Under the pieces are notes generated by a model, which did not search any database, was not told where the DNA came from, and saw only the letters and a list, made by a program, of their open reading frames with translations. Shown here piece after piece: positions 26,142-35,069 of a stretch of 64,000 nt of DNA. A program made the position numbers and the translations under genes. Origin of the DNA: Angelakisella massiliensis (GTDB taxonomy: Bacteria > Bacillota > Clostridia > Oscillospirales > Ruminococcaceae). Each line of letters begins with the position of its first letter. Position 1 is the stretch's first letter. The stretch covers positions 2,470,756-2,534,755 of the forward strand of contig NZ_LT629945.1 of assembly GCF_900104675.1 (NCBI RefSeq), given 5' to 3'.

Positions 26142-26993
26142 TCATCTGCCCACCTTTCTGTTCTTTTTGGCGATGTAGTTGTTGATGAAAATAGCCGCTA
26201 CCATCAGCAGCATCATCACCACCGACAGCGCACCGCCCATTTCCTTTCGCTGGGTAACGTCGCCGACGAACATACCGGAAATATTGATGGGCAGCAAAGC
26301 GTAGTTGTTCATCAGCAAAGCATACGCAGTGGCGTAAGCCGCCAAAGCGTTGGCAAACAGCACGCTGATGGTGCCCAAAATAGAAGGCAGCAGCACCGGC
26401 ACGCCGATCTGGGTCCAGAAAGTGGTGGGGCCCGCTCCAAAAAGGGTGGACGCCTCCATCCACTCCTTGCGGATGCCCTCAAAGGCGGGGATCAGCAGCA
26501 GGGTGGATAGTGGAATCTGGAAATAGACATAAATCATTGTCAAACCGGTACCGGTATAAAGGTCAAAATTAGCCAGGGCGTCAATGCCGTAAACCTTGCC
26601 GAACTCGATCATCACACCGGAATTGCCCAGCAGGATCATATACGCGAAGGCCAGAGGCACGCCGGCAAAGTTAGAGGTCATATTGAGCACTGTCAAAAAG
26701 GCGTTCTGCATTTTGGGTCCCGCGCTGTTGGCTGCTTTGGCTCCCAAAAAAGCAATAAAGATTCCGATCAGAGAGGACACCAGAGAAATTCGGATGCTGT
26801 TCCAGATCGCCTTCTGGTAAAGAGGCTTGGTAAAGATATCAACATAATGCTCCAATGTAAAGCCGATCGCGTTTTCCGGCATAAAGCTGTTGAAAACGAT
26901 CATCAGCAAAGGGACAATCTCATACAGCAGCGCTACCACCAGAAACGGCAGCAACACCAAGAGGTAGATGTAGTTTTTTCTGGTTCTTGTCAT
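26142..26993 (-). CDS. ABC transporter permease (first)
   Basis: A 283-residue permease, partner of the one following it. About six transmembrane helices start at NYIYLLVLLPFLVVALLYEI; the EAA-type loop is MEASTLFGAGPTTFWTQIGV. A 240-nt gap separates it from the hydrolase gene upstream, in which I find no convincing promoter or terminator, so read-through from the operon promoter is likely. Confidence 0.92.
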   Translation of the reverse strand: MTRTRKNYIYLLVLLPFLVVALLYEIVPLLMIVFNSFMPENAIGFTLEHYVDIFTKPLYQKAIWNSIRISLVSSLIGIFIAFLGAKAANSAGPKMQNAFLTVLNMTSNFAGVPLAFAYMILLGNSGVMIEFGKVYGIDALANFDLYTGTGLTMIYVYFQIPLSTLLLIPAFEGIRKEWMEASTLFGAGPTTFWTQIGVPVLLPSILGTISVLFANALAAYATAYALLMNNYALLPINISGMFVGDVTQRKEMGGALSVVMMLLMVAAIFINNYIAKKNRKVGR

Positions 26994-27234
26994 ATCATCA
27001 CCCGTTCCGCCGCTGCGGTCGGCAGTTTATTTCCTCACCCTTGCCGCCGCAGTCATGCAAAGATGTTTTTATCAGGGCCTTTCTGAAAACGAAGAAACCC
27101 ATGAATTCTTCACAGCAAATGCGGGACCGCAAGATAAAAAGCACAGGAATTCTTTATGGACCCCCAGCATTTCCAAGTTACGGCAAGCACCGCATCCTGT
27201 GGAAAAGATGGGCCTTTCCGCCTTTCAAAAGTCC

Positions 27235-28071
27235 CTAAATATTTCCCTTCAGCCGTACCTCCAGCTGCTGTTTCATTTCCGCCGCCGGAGGAATTTCCAG
27301 CAGCCGGCACAACAGCGGCGCCACATTCAGCTGAGTAATTTCTGTATCGGTAAAACGTCCCGCTTCCACCTTGTCACTGAACAGATACAGCGGCACCGTT
27401 CTCTGGTCCTCTGTGGGGCCGCCGTGCAGTCCCAGACTGTTCATGCCGTGGTCAGCAGTAATCGCCACCTGATAGCCCTCTTCCAGCCATACCGGCAGCA
27501 GCCGGGAAAGGAATTCGGCTGCCTGCTGCACCGCGCAGGTATACCGCTTATGATCACTTCCCTCCAGATGGCCCCAATAGTCGATATTCATAGAGTGCAT
27601 AAGCAAAAAGTCCGGATTGTACCGCTGCCGCAAAAACTCTCCATCCAAAAACAGATGGCTGTCGGGATATTGATCTTCAAAGTAAAAAATGCCATGTTGG
27701 ATACCTTCGTCCCGCTCCAACTGATAACGATCTGTCAGAGGGTTGAACACAGGATTATTGTACAGCTCACTATACCAAACATAGGCCGCAGCAGCTGTAA
27801 CCAAACCATGCTCCCGGCAGAGAGAAAAAAGATTGGGATAACGGGAAAGCCTCCGCACATCGTTGTTGACGATGCCATGACGCCAAACAGGCAGACCAGT
27901 CATTAAAGTTTCATACATAGGCCTGGACATGGAGGGCAATTCCCCCCGTATACGGTATTTTGCGCCCTTGCCATAATCAATCATGTGCTCCAGATATCCT
28001 GCCGTCTGTGTGATGGCGTCAAAACGGCAGGCATCCATCAGCACAAGGATCAGCTTTGCCATAGCTCCCAT
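27235..28071 (-). CDS. Alkaline-phosphatase-superfamily phosphodiesterase/phosphatase
   Basis: A 278-residue cytosolic hydrolase of the nucleotide pyrophosphatase/phosphodiesterase type. Metal and nucleophile elements are LVLMDACRFD at the N-terminus, LPSMSRPMYETLMTG (probable nucleophile Ser/Thr), HSMNIDYWGHLEGSDH and TADHGMNSLGLHGG. Within an ABC importer operon that also carries a glycerophosphodiesterase, the natural guess is cleavage of an imported phosphodiester or phosphomonoester head group. AAGGAGG precedes two ATGs 9 nt apart; the later one (28062) is equally possible. Confidence 0.85.
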   Translation of the reverse strand: MGAMAKLILVLMDACRFDAITQTAGYLEHMIDYGKGAKYRIRGELPSMSRPMYETLMTGLPVWRHGIVNNDVRRLSRYPNLFSLCREHGLVTAAAAYVWYSELYNNPVFNPLTDRYQLERDEGIQHGIFYFEDQYPDSHLFLDGEFLRQRYNPDFLLMHSMNIDYWGHLEGSDHKRYTCAVQQAAEFLSRLLPVWLEEGYQVAITADHGMNSLGLHGGPTEDQRTVPLYLFSDKVEAGRFTDTEITQLNVAPLLCRLLEIPPAAEMKQQLEVRLKGNI

Positions 28072-28120
28072 CTTCCTCCTTCATTCAGGACGATTCTCCC
28101 TGAATTTTTGATCTCTTTGG

Positions 28121-28158
28121 AAAAAATGTGGGGTGTACTCAGGCGGTACACCCCACAT
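28121..28158 (-). terminator. Internal terminator after the binding-protein gene
   Basis: A 13-bp perfect stem (atgtggggtgtac with gtacaccccacat) and 7-nt loop are followed on the minus strand by TTTTTT. It lies between the abundant binding-protein gene and the rest of the operon, and would attenuate the downstream genes. Confidence 0.85.
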
Positions 28159-28260
28159 CCGCTCGGTCAGCCTGTGAGGGCGCGGCTGCTTTGGTGTGGG
28201 CTGTGGAAGTGAGCCGCAGCCCTCCTGGTTCTAACCGAATTCATTTTTTCTGTTGTAACA

Positions 28261-29373
28261 TCAGCTCATCAGAGGAATGATCTCTTCCTGCCATCTCTGA
28301 GCGATCTCGGCGCAAACCTCAGCATACTTGACGGGATCAGTGATCGGAACAGCATCCTTGGTCTGCTCCTGAGGAATGGTCTTGGCCTGGATTTCCTCGG
28401 GAATAACAAAGTCGGTACGGGTGGGAATAGCGCCCGCGATAGCCAGGTTGGTCTGGCCCTTATCGCTGAAGATGTACTCTCTTGCCAGCGCAGCGGCATG
28501 AGGATGAGGCGCCCACTTGTTGATGATGGAAGCGTAACCGCTCATGATAGCGCCGTCAGTGGGAACGCAGACATCAAAGGTGTAGTTGGGGGTCTGGTCC
28601 CGATAGCCCAGAGCGTTGTAGCTCCAGGTAACACCCAGCTGAACCTCACCGGCCTGGATACGCTGCAGCAGGATATCGCCCTGATCGATCCGTCCGGCCT
28701 CAGCCATTTCTTTCCAGAACTCGAAAGCGGGCTCCAGATTGTCCATATCGCCGCCGAAAGCATAAGCGGTGGCAAGAACGTTGCCCTGTCCGGTAGCGCC
28801 AGTTACCACGTCGCCAATGGTGATCTTGTAATCACCGGCACGAACTTCTTCCCAGGTCTTGGGAGGATTGGCAACCAGGTCGGTGTTGGTAATAAAGGTG
28901 GTAACGCCGGTATAAGCCATCATCCAGTGACCATCGGGATCCTTGGCCCAATCCGGAACGCTGTCCCAATAGCTGGTCTTGTAAGACTGGGTTACACCCT
29001 TCTCCTTGGCTTCAGGACCAAACTTGTGGCCCACGTCACCGATATCCTTTGTCGGGGCGTTTTTCTCCGCCTCAAACATGGCAATCTCTTCACCGGAGCT
29101 CATATCAGTATCATTATGCTCGATGCCGAACTCCGCCTCGATGCCATCCCAGGTGCCCTGCCAGTTGGCCCAGGAACCGGGCATACCAACCGATTCCAGC
29201 TTGCCTTCCTTTTTGGCGCCTTCCACAATTTCTTCATAGGTCAGAGAGTTCAGGTCCAATGCTTCTTCTTCAGATGCTCCGCTGGAAGAACTGCCGCCGC
29301 ATCCGGCAACTACCGCCAGCATACTGATTACGAGTACCGCCGCCAGAAATCTGAAAAACTTCGTTTTACGCAT
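28261..29373 (-). CDS. Extracellular solute-binding lipoprotein of the ABC importer
   Basis: A 370-residue lipoprotein. The signal peptide MRKTKFFRFLAAVLVISMLA ends in the lipobox VVAGC, followed by a Gly/Ser-rich tether. The mature part has the fold of the iron/polyamine/organophosphate binding-protein class (for example YTGVTTFITNTDLV and AGAIPTRTDFVIPEE). I chose the ATG behind AGAGGAGAGCG; a longer upstream frame would bury the signal peptide. As the first gene of the operon, followed by an attenuating terminator, it should be the most expressed. Confidence 0.92.
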   Translation of the reverse strand: MRKTKFFRFLAAVLVISMLAVVAGCGGSSSSGASEEEALDLNSLTYEEIVEGAKKEGKLESVGMPGSWANWQGTWDGIEAEFGIEHNDTDMSSGEEIAMFEAEKNAPTKDIGDVGHKFGPEAKEKGVTQSYKTSYWDSVPDWAKDPDGHWMMAYTGVTTFITNTDLVANPPKTWEEVRAGDYKITIGDVVTGATGQGNVLATAYAFGGDMDNLEPAFEFWKEMAEAGRIDQGDILLQRIQAGEVQLGVTWSYNALGYRDQTPNYTFDVCVPTDGAIMSGYASIINKWAPHPHAAALAREYIFSDKGQTNLAIAGAIPTRTDFVIPEEIQAKTIPQEQTKDAVPITDPVKYAEVCAEIAQRWQEEIIPLMS

Positions 29374-29550
29374 ACGCTCTCCTCTTTTCTCTTCCATACT
29401 TTCCCTTGACACATTGCATTGCCAGGGATTGTGCAAAATCAAATCCGGGTCCTTCAGCACTCATGTATCTGCGTCCAATGTAAAGGGATTGTAAAAAGTG
29501 CATATTTTTTTATTTATTTGAGGTGAAAGATTATCGGATTTGTTACATTC

Positions 29551-29579
29551 ATTAAACCATATTTGTCACCTAACGTCAA
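29551..29579 (-). promoter_or_regulatory. Sigma-A promoter of the ABC importer operon
   Basis: TTGACG, 17 nt, then TTTAAT on the minus strand, about 180 nt upstream of the lipoprotein start. The long AT-rich leader may hold regulation that I cannot resolve. Confidence 0.55.
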
Positions 29580-30018
29580 TCAGTTTTTCAACCAGTTAAA
29601 TATTTTACCTTTACATCAATTTAAGTTCTCATTTTTGTGCAAATTACTTTTCTTTCCGTCTTTTCATCAAAAATGGATATGAAATATTTTCCAACATTAT
29701 CATAAAAATGTTTTGTCAAGGAAACCACTGGAAAAATATGCATAAATTACATATAAGAAAATAATGTAAAAGATATAAGCCTCTGTTAAAAATTGTTAAA
29801 AATCCTTCTTCCCTATCATATCGTCATGATAATTATACGCTTTAAGCCGTATACCCTTCCTGGCCTTCAGAAGCTGTCCCAATGGCTCCAAAATATTCCA
29901 AATACCAGCTAAAAGGCTCTCCCAAAGTTTCGTTCCACTGTCCACATTCTTTTGCCAACAGCGTTTTCCAGCCTTTTACCCCGCTCCGCTGAAGAAAATA
30001 ACGCATTTCAAAATGGAA
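29580..30018. other. AT-rich intergenic stretch without a convincing gene
   Basis: About 440 nt of clearly lower GC than its neighbours lie between divergent operons. Only a poor 70-codon reading frame (29842-30054, minus) occurs, without a ribosome-binding site and overlapping the next promoter. No riboswitch, tRNA or repeat was recognised. Confidence 0.6.
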
Positions 30019-30046
30019 TTGACAAATCCTTTTAAGGCGATATAAT
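30019..30046 (+). promoter_or_regulatory. Sigma-A promoter of the radical-SAM operon
   Basis: A perfect TTGACA and a perfect TATAAT with 16-nt spacing, about 120 nt before the first gene. Confidence 0.75.
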
Positions 30047-30168
30047 AGAATCATACAAAAACATATGTTCTTTTTCTATATATTCCTTTTCCTTTTAAAA
30101 ATGCTTTTGCTGATGTGCGGCCCGGTTGCCTCAGCAATATGGATTTCCGGCAGAAAGGCGGTTTCCTC

Positions 30169-31482
30169 ATGGACCTGTACGATAAACTGACCATCCTTGC
30201 CGATGCGGCAAAATATGATGTGGCTTGTACCTCCAGTGGTTCAGACCGTGCCGGAACAGCAGGTTCCATTGGCAGCACCGCTCCTGCCGGTATTTGTCAC
30301 AGCTTTTCCGCCGACGGACGATGTATTTCCCTGCTGAAAGTACTGATGACCAATGTTTGCGTCTATGACTGCAAGTATTGTGTCAACCGCCGCTCCAACG
30401 ACACCCGGCGGGCCGCTTTCACACCCCGGGAATTGGCGGAACTGACCATCGGCTTTTATCGCCGCAATTATATTGAAGGGTTGTTTCTCAGCTCCGGCAT
30501 CATGAAGAATCCTGATTACACCTGTGAGCAGATGCTTCGAACGTTGGAACTGCTGCGGAATGAATATCGGTTTCGGGGATATATCCATGTCAAAGCCATT
30601 CCCGGCGCTGATGACAGGCTTATTGAGCGCCTTGGACTGCTGGCAGACCGGATGAGCGTCAATATCGAACTTCCATCCCGTCAAAGCCTGACGGCGCTGG
30701 CTCCTGATAAATCCAAAACTGATATTCTCCGTCCCATGGGGCAGATCTGTCAGGAAATCCACCGCAGCCGGGAAGAGCTGGTCCGATATCGTCATGCTCC
30801 CACCTTCGCCCCTGCCGGACAAAGCACGCAGATGATCGTGGGAGCAAGCGGAGAAAGTGATTTTCAGATTCTCAATCTCACCCAGGGCCTGTACCGGAAA
30901 TATGAGCTGAAACGGGTCTTTTTTTCCGCCTATACACCGGTGGTCAGCGACAAGCTGCTTCCTGCCCTCAATACCAAACCGCCCCTTCTGCGGGAGCATC
31001 GCCTCTATCAGGCAGACTGGCTGCTGCGGTTCTACGGCTTTGAGGCGGGAGAACTGCTGGATGAAGCCCATCCCAACTTTGATCCGCTGCTGGACCCCAA
31101 AGCCAACTGGGCCCTTCACCATCAAGATCAGTTCCCGGTGGAAATAAACAAGGCCCCTTACGAAATGCTCCTTCGGGTACCAGGGATCGGCGTGCGCAGC
31201 GCACGGGCCATCCGAAGCGCCAGGCGGGTAAGCACCCTGGACTTCGGCGACCTGCGGCGGATGGGGGTGGTTCTCAAAAGGGCACAATATTTCATTACCT
31301 GCCGTGGACGTCTGGCGGAAGGGCTGCGGATCACGCCGGAGGGAACCTTCCGGGCAATGGTATCCGGAAGGCTGATCCGGGAGCTGGAACCGGACTATGG
31401 ACAACAGCTTTCCCTGTTTTCTTCCATGGATGCCGCTCCCACCAGAGAGGAGGTGCTGCAATGTCTCACAGGAGAGCTGTGA
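30169..31482 (+). CDS. Putative DNA modification/repair radical SAM protein
   Basis: A 437-residue radical SAM enzyme with the cluster motif CVYDCKYC (CX3CX2C) near residue 67 and SSGIMKNPDYT further on. Near the C-terminus LLRVPGIGVRSARAIRSA is a helix-hairpin-helix, which suggests DNA binding. The family (recalled as TIGR03916) is always next to a TIGR03915-type partner, as here. The start is the ATG behind GAAAGGCGG; an upstream ATG would add a non-conserved 18-residue leader. The substrate and reaction are not known. Confidence 0.88.
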   Translation: MDLYDKLTILADAAKYDVACTSSGSDRAGTAGSIGSTAPAGICHSFSADGRCISLLKVLMTNVCVYDCKYCVNRRSNDTRRAAFTPRELAELTIGFYRRNYIEGLFLSSGIMKNPDYTCEQMLRTLELLRNEYRFRGYIHVKAIPGADDRLIERLGLLADRMSVNIELPSRQSLTALAPDKSKTDILRPMGQICQEIHRSREELVRYRHAPTFAPAGQSTQMIVGASGESDFQILNLTQGLYRKYELKRVFFSAYTPVVSDKLLPALNTKPPLLREHRLYQADWLLRFYGFEAGELLDEAHPNFDPLLDPKANWALHHQDQFPVEINKAPYEMLLRVPGIGVRSARAIRSARRVSTLDFGDLRRMGVVLKRAQYFITCRGRLAEGLRITPEGTFRAMVSGRLIRELEPDYGQQLSLFSSMDAAPTREEVLQCLTGEL

Positions 31483-32282
31483 TTTATCACTACGACGGCA
31501 GCTTTGAAGGCTTTCTTTGCTGCATTTACGAAAGTTATACCCGGCGGGAATTGCCCTTGGATCTTCTCCCCCCCGAGCTTGCCCAACCTTCTCTCTACCC
31601 GGTGCGGCAGGTGGACACCGACACCGCCCATGCTGCCCGGGTCTTCGATTCCCTGGCTAAAAAGCTGGGCCCACAGGGGGAGGATTTTGTTGCAACCGGC
31701 TTTCTCTGCGGACGGGAGGATAAAGCATTGCTGCTCTACCGGTTTGTGGAACTTGGGTACGAAATTGGTCCGCGGGTGACTTCCATGCGGGGGCATCCGG
31801 CAGTGGAACCCGTCTGGCAGATGAACCGGGCTGTGCGAAGCGAAGCCCACCTAATGACTGGTTTTTTGCGTTTCTCCCAATACGGACAGGCCTTGGTGGC
31901 CATCATGGAGCCGAAGCACTTTATTCTTCCCCTGATTGCTCCCCACTTTTGCGGGCGTTTCCCGGAGGAACAGTTTTTGATTCTGGATCGTTCCCACTGC
32001 GCCGCTCTCATTTACAGGCCCTATGAATCCCGATTGATCCCCATGGATAATCTGGAGCTCCCTGGGGCAAGCCAGCAGGAACGGCTGTTCCGCAGTTTAT
32101 GGCAAGGCTATTATCAGGCTATCTCCATCCAGTCCAGAGAAAATCCCCGATGCCGCATGACCCATATGCCCAAACGGTTCTGGCCTTGTATGACGGAATT
32201 TCAGGAAAAAGAGGATGCAGGAAAGTTACAGCTGCCTGAGGAGGATTCCACCTCGCCGTTTTCCAAAGAGGTGCTGCCATGA
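31461..32282 (+). CDS. TIGR03915-type DNA metabolism protein (DUF4130)
   Basis: A 273-residue partner of the radical SAM protein, overlapping it by 22 nt and starting at an ATG behind GAGGAGG. The family begins VIYHYDGSFEGFLCCIYESY and carries MRGHPAVEPVWQMNRAVRSEAHLMTGFLRF, seen here in shorter blocks such as EAHLMTGFLRFSQYG. Some relatives are fused to a uracil-DNA-glycosylase domain, hence the DNA-repair guess. The C-terminal tail after MTHMPKRFWPCMTEF is non-conserved. Confidence 0.85.
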   Translation: MSHRRAVIYHYDGSFEGFLCCIYESYTRRELPLDLLPPELAQPSLYPVRQVDTDTAHAARVFDSLAKKLGPQGEDFVATGFLCGREDKALLLYRFVELGYEIGPRVTSMRGHPAVEPVWQMNRAVRSEAHLMTGFLRFSQYGQALVAIMEPKHFILPLIAPHFCGRFPEEQFLILDRSHCAALIYRPYESRLIPMDNLELPGASQQERLFRSLWQGYYQAISIQSRENPRCRMTHMPKRFWPCMTEFQEKEDAGKLQLPEEDSTSPFSKEVLP

Positions 32283-33208
32283 TTCTCAGTGCCAGCCGCC
32301 GGACCGACCTTCCAGCCTTTTACAGCGACTGGTTCCTGCGCCGCATGGAGGAAGGGATGGTGATGGTCCGTGATCCTCATCACCCCCATCTATGCCGCAG
32401 GATCTCTCTGGCAAAGGGGACGGTAGACGGCGTGGTTTTCTGGAGCAAGAACCCTGCCCCTCTTCTGCCTGCGCTGCCGCTGTCCCTGGGGATAGATTGT
32501 TCCCTCCAGTTTACGCTGACCCCATACGGCTCTCCTTTAGAGCCGGGCATACCGGAACTTAACCGTCGCCTGGATACCTTCCGGCTGGCTTCTGATATTT
32601 TGGGAGCCGGGCGGGTCATCTGGCGATACGATCCCATTCTTCTCACCAAGCGCTGGACTGTGGAGGAACATTTGAAAGTGTTTCAGAAGTTGGTCCAGGT
32701 CCTGGCAGGTTATACATACCAGTGTGTCATCAGCTTTTTGGACTTTTATCCTGGGACTGCCCAGCGGATGAAGGCTGTGGAACTGCTTCCCCTTGCCCCA
32801 GAAACCTGCCTCTGGTTGGCAAAAACCTTCCAGCAAATTGCTGCCGAATATGGCATCCAGTGTCGGGCTTGTTGTGAATCATCAGGGCTGCTCCCCTCTG
32901 GCTTTCCCTCCTCACGATGTGTGGATCCGGATCTTTTCCCCAAAGCCGGGCTTTTCCATCAGCGGGACCGTGGGCAGCGCCCCGGCTGCGGCTGCGCGCC
33001 CAGCGTCGATCTTGGCGCTTATGGGACCTGCCTTCATGGCTGCCTTTATTGCTACGCCACTCATAACTTTCCCACTCTGAAGCACTGGCAAAGGAACCAT
33101 GATCCGGCCTCTCCCTTGTTATGGGGAAAGCCCGGCCCCAACGATCAAATCATTCCCTGGGAGGACCGGTGTTCCGACCAAAATCAGCTGCGGCTGGAAG
33201 GATGGTAA
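32279..33208 (+). CDS. DUF1848 family protein
   Basis: A 309-residue protein overlapping the gene before it by 4 nt (ATGA). It begins MILSASRRTDLPAFYSDWF, the DUF1848 hallmark, and contains VFWSKNPAPLLP and VIWRYDPILLT. The C-terminal part has CGCAPSVDLGAYGTC followed by CLHGCLYCYA, a CX3CX2C arrangement like that of radical SAM enzymes but at the wrong end. A metal or Fe-S site is likely. Function unknown; the coupling to the radical SAM pair is the main clue. Confidence 0.85.
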   Translation: MILSASRRTDLPAFYSDWFLRRMEEGMVMVRDPHHPHLCRRISLAKGTVDGVVFWSKNPAPLLPALPLSLGIDCSLQFTLTPYGSPLEPGIPELNRRLDTFRLASDILGAGRVIWRYDPILLTKRWTVEEHLKVFQKLVQVLAGYTYQCVISFLDFYPGTAQRMKAVELLPLAPETCLWLAKTFQQIAAEYGIQCRACCESSGLLPSGFPSSRCVDPDLFPKAGLFHQRDRGQRPGCGCAPSVDLGAYGTCLHGCLYCYATHNFPTLKHWQRNHDPASPLLWGKPGPNDQIIPWEDRCSDQNQLRLEGW

Positions 33209-33281
33209 ATGTCCTCCTCGTTTCCAGCCAGAATGCCAAACCATCTCCCCTGTTTTTCTCTGCGGCAAGTCATATCCATCA

Positions 33282-33518
33282 GCTAAGCCGGTTGTTTGAG
33301 TTGCCCCTGCAAGGGCCTATTATCGGTATGTGTCTCAAAGCACACTGAATCTTTATTTCACTCATATCTTTTACCCCACAACCTGTAAACGGGCAACCAC
33401 TGTCTAACCAACGTTTTTCATCTTTGATAACTTGCTGTTCACAGCTCACTTTACTCAATGTTTGGGGCTAAAGCTTTTTATGGGGCACCTCCACGGGCGG
33501 AGCCAATGGTTTCCATTT
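33282..33518. repeat. Dispersed structured repeat, copy A
   Basis: A diverged copy of a ~240-bp element found again twice near 52.1-52.6 kb. Shared blocks are CACACTGAAT, CTGTAAACGGGCAA and GCTAAAGCTTTTTATGGGG followed by CACCTCCAC. It abuts the terminator downstream. Reading frames here (such as 33432-33836) are by-products of the element. Confidence 0.7.
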
Positions 33519-33525
33519 GATGAAA

Positions 33526-33568
33526 AGAGGCGCTGTACTTGTCATATCGGACAGGTACAGCGCCTTTT
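33526..33568. terminator. Bidirectional terminator between DUF1848 gene and azlD
   Basis: An 11-bp stem (aggcgctgtac / gtacagcgcct) is flanked by AAAAG and CTTTT tracts. It lies between convergent genes, directly behind repeat copy A. Confidence 0.8.
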
Positions 33569-33652
33569 GATCTTATTTGAAAGGAGAGAATATCTATACT
33601 TCCTCTTTCTGTTTCCATTCGCAGATGGCTTTGACAAAAAACAGAACCGCCT

Positions 33653-33973
33653 TTACAGCAGCTTCATCAGCTGTTCCGTCACAAACACCATAGCCACTGA
33701 ACCCAGCGCCACTGTCAGCAATCCCTTTTTGGCTGCCGCCAGCACCAGAGCCACCACAAGTCCTGTGGCCGCCGACACCACACTGCCGGTAGCCCCGAAA
33801 ATCTCCGGGAAGGTCATAGCTGCCAATACAGCGTAAGGCACATAATAAAGGAAAGAACGGATAAAGGGGCTTTGGATCTTCTTTTTGAGAAACACCAACG
33901 GCACCATTCTGGGCAGATAAGTCACCAGCGCCATCACCAAAACGGCTGTGAGAATCCAGGATAAATCTCTCAT
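33653..33973 (-). CDS. azlD: AzlD-type branched-chain amino acid export subunit
   Basis: A 106-residue membrane protein with about four hydrophobic helices and the conserved THxLP-like region seen here as MALVTYLPRMVPLVFL. It works with AzlC to export branched-chain amino acids or analogues. I chose the ATG that overlaps the azlC stop (ATGA) and follows a purine-rich site, rather than a longer frame. Confidence 0.88.
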   Translation of the reverse strand: MRDLSWILTAVLVMALVTYLPRMVPLVFLKKKIQSPFIRSFLYYVPYAVLAAMTFPEIFGATGSVVSAATGLVVALVLAAAKKGLLTVALGSVAMVFVTEQLMKLL

Positions 33974-34683
33974 TGCTCTTCTGCCTCCTCTCTCACCGGG
34001 AAGCGGTAAGCCGCATACGCCGAAGCGATCACAGCGCAAAGGATGATCCGCCAGCCGCTGGACAAACCGCTGACCACCGGCAGCCAGCTGAGGCCACAGC
34101 TGAGCAGCACCGCCAGAATAATCGTAACGGTAATGGGCTTGGCTTCACAGGCCGGAGGAATGATGATGGCAATGAACATTCCGTAAATAGCGATGCCCAA
34201 AGCGCTGCGGACCGCCATAGGCAGCAGACTGGTGGCGGTAGCGCCCAAGGCTGTTCCCAAGGCCCAGCCCCAGTAAGGCGCGAAAATAAGTCCTGCCAGA
34301 TAGGAAGCGGTCAGCAGTCCTTTCTGCTGCACTCCCACCGCGAAAATCTCATCAGTAACGCCAAAGGAAACCGCCAGCCGCTGTGGAGTGGTCATGGCCG
34401 GGGAAGCCTTTTGGGCCAGGGAAAGGGACATGAGCATATACCGGATATTGATAACAAAGGTGGTAACGGCAATCTCCACCAGAGAGCCGCCGGTGACGAT
34501 CAGATCCAACCCGGCAAACTGCCCGGCTGAGGTGAGGTTGGTCATGGAAATGAGTACCACCAGCCATGGCGGCAGTCCGCACTCTGTTCCTTTCATACCA
34601 AAGGTGAAGGATACCGAAATATATCCCAAACAAATGGGGATGCCATCTTTTAGTCCCCGTATAAACGCTTGTCTGCGCTCCAT
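33970..34683 (-). CDS. azlC: AzlC-type branched-chain amino acid exporter
   Basis: A 237-residue membrane protein of the AzlC/YgaZ family with multiple helices. Its early motif ICLGYISVSFTFGM and LTSAGQFAGLDLIVTGGSLV are typical. It forms a two-component exporter with AzlD. Elsewhere in the window leuA and cimA make branched-chain precursors, but they are not linked transcriptionally. Confidence 0.9.
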   Translation of the reverse strand: MERRQAFIRGLKDGIPICLGYISVSFTFGMKGTECGLPPWLVVLISMTNLTSAGQFAGLDLIVTGGSLVEIAVTTFVINIRYMLMSLSLAQKASPAMTTPQRLAVSFGVTDEIFAVGVQQKGLLTASYLAGLIFAPYWGWALGTALGATATSLLPMAVRSALGIAIYGMFIAIIIPPACEAKPITVTIILAVLLSCGLSWLPVVSGLSSGWRIILCAVIASAYAAYRFPVREEAEEQ

Positions 34684-34758
34684 AAGTCACGCTCCTGCCG
34701 CTGAAAAACAGCATGTCTTTCTTTTGCCTTCTGCCGCTGTCCGGCTCAGGCGGTGTTT

Positions 34759-34767
34759 ATTATAGCA
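34759..34767 (-). promoter_or_regulatory. Extended -10 element ahead of azlC
   Basis: TGCTATAAT on the minus strand about 80 nt before azlC is an ideal extended -10; the -35 region is weak. Confidence 0.4.
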
Positions 34768-34796
34768 CCTTCCTTTGGGTAAGAAAAGTCCGGGAC

Positions 34797-34833
34797 AAAA
34801 AAAGTTTCCGGCACACCTTCATGTACCGGAAAC
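34797..34833 (-). terminator. Terminator downstream of the cardiolipin synthase gene
   Basis: An 8-bp stem (GTTTCCGG/CCGGAAAC) with a 14-nt loop and a T7 run on the minus strand. The 230 nt between it and the synthase stop holds no convincing gene. Confidence 0.7.
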
Positions 34834-35069
34834 AAAAAGCCTTTGAGACTGGAAAAGCAGTCTACCGAGAGTAAAACCGAAAGTTACAGCCCCGGCGGAT
34901 CTCCTTTTGGAAGCCCATTACCCAGGCTTCGGTATTTAAGATCCGTATCCAACGTCTTCTGCCATTTAGCGCTGCACTTTTTGTGTGAAAGTCAGCGATA
35001 TCTGGACTTATATTCATTTTTACTGAAGAAAAGCAGAGGGGCAGCGCCTTTCCCAAAGGAATCGATTCC

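Noticed and set aside
29842-30054. 70-codon frame on the minus strand
   Set aside because: No ribosome-binding site, overlaps a good promoter on the other strand, and resembles nothing.
33432-33836. 134-codon plus-strand frame
   Set aside because: Its start lies in repeat copy A and the rest overlaps a terminator and azlD; a similar peptide arises from copy C, so it follows the repeat.
34862-35056. 64-codon minus-strand frame after the cardiolipin synthase gene
   Set aside because: No start signal and no family resemblance.
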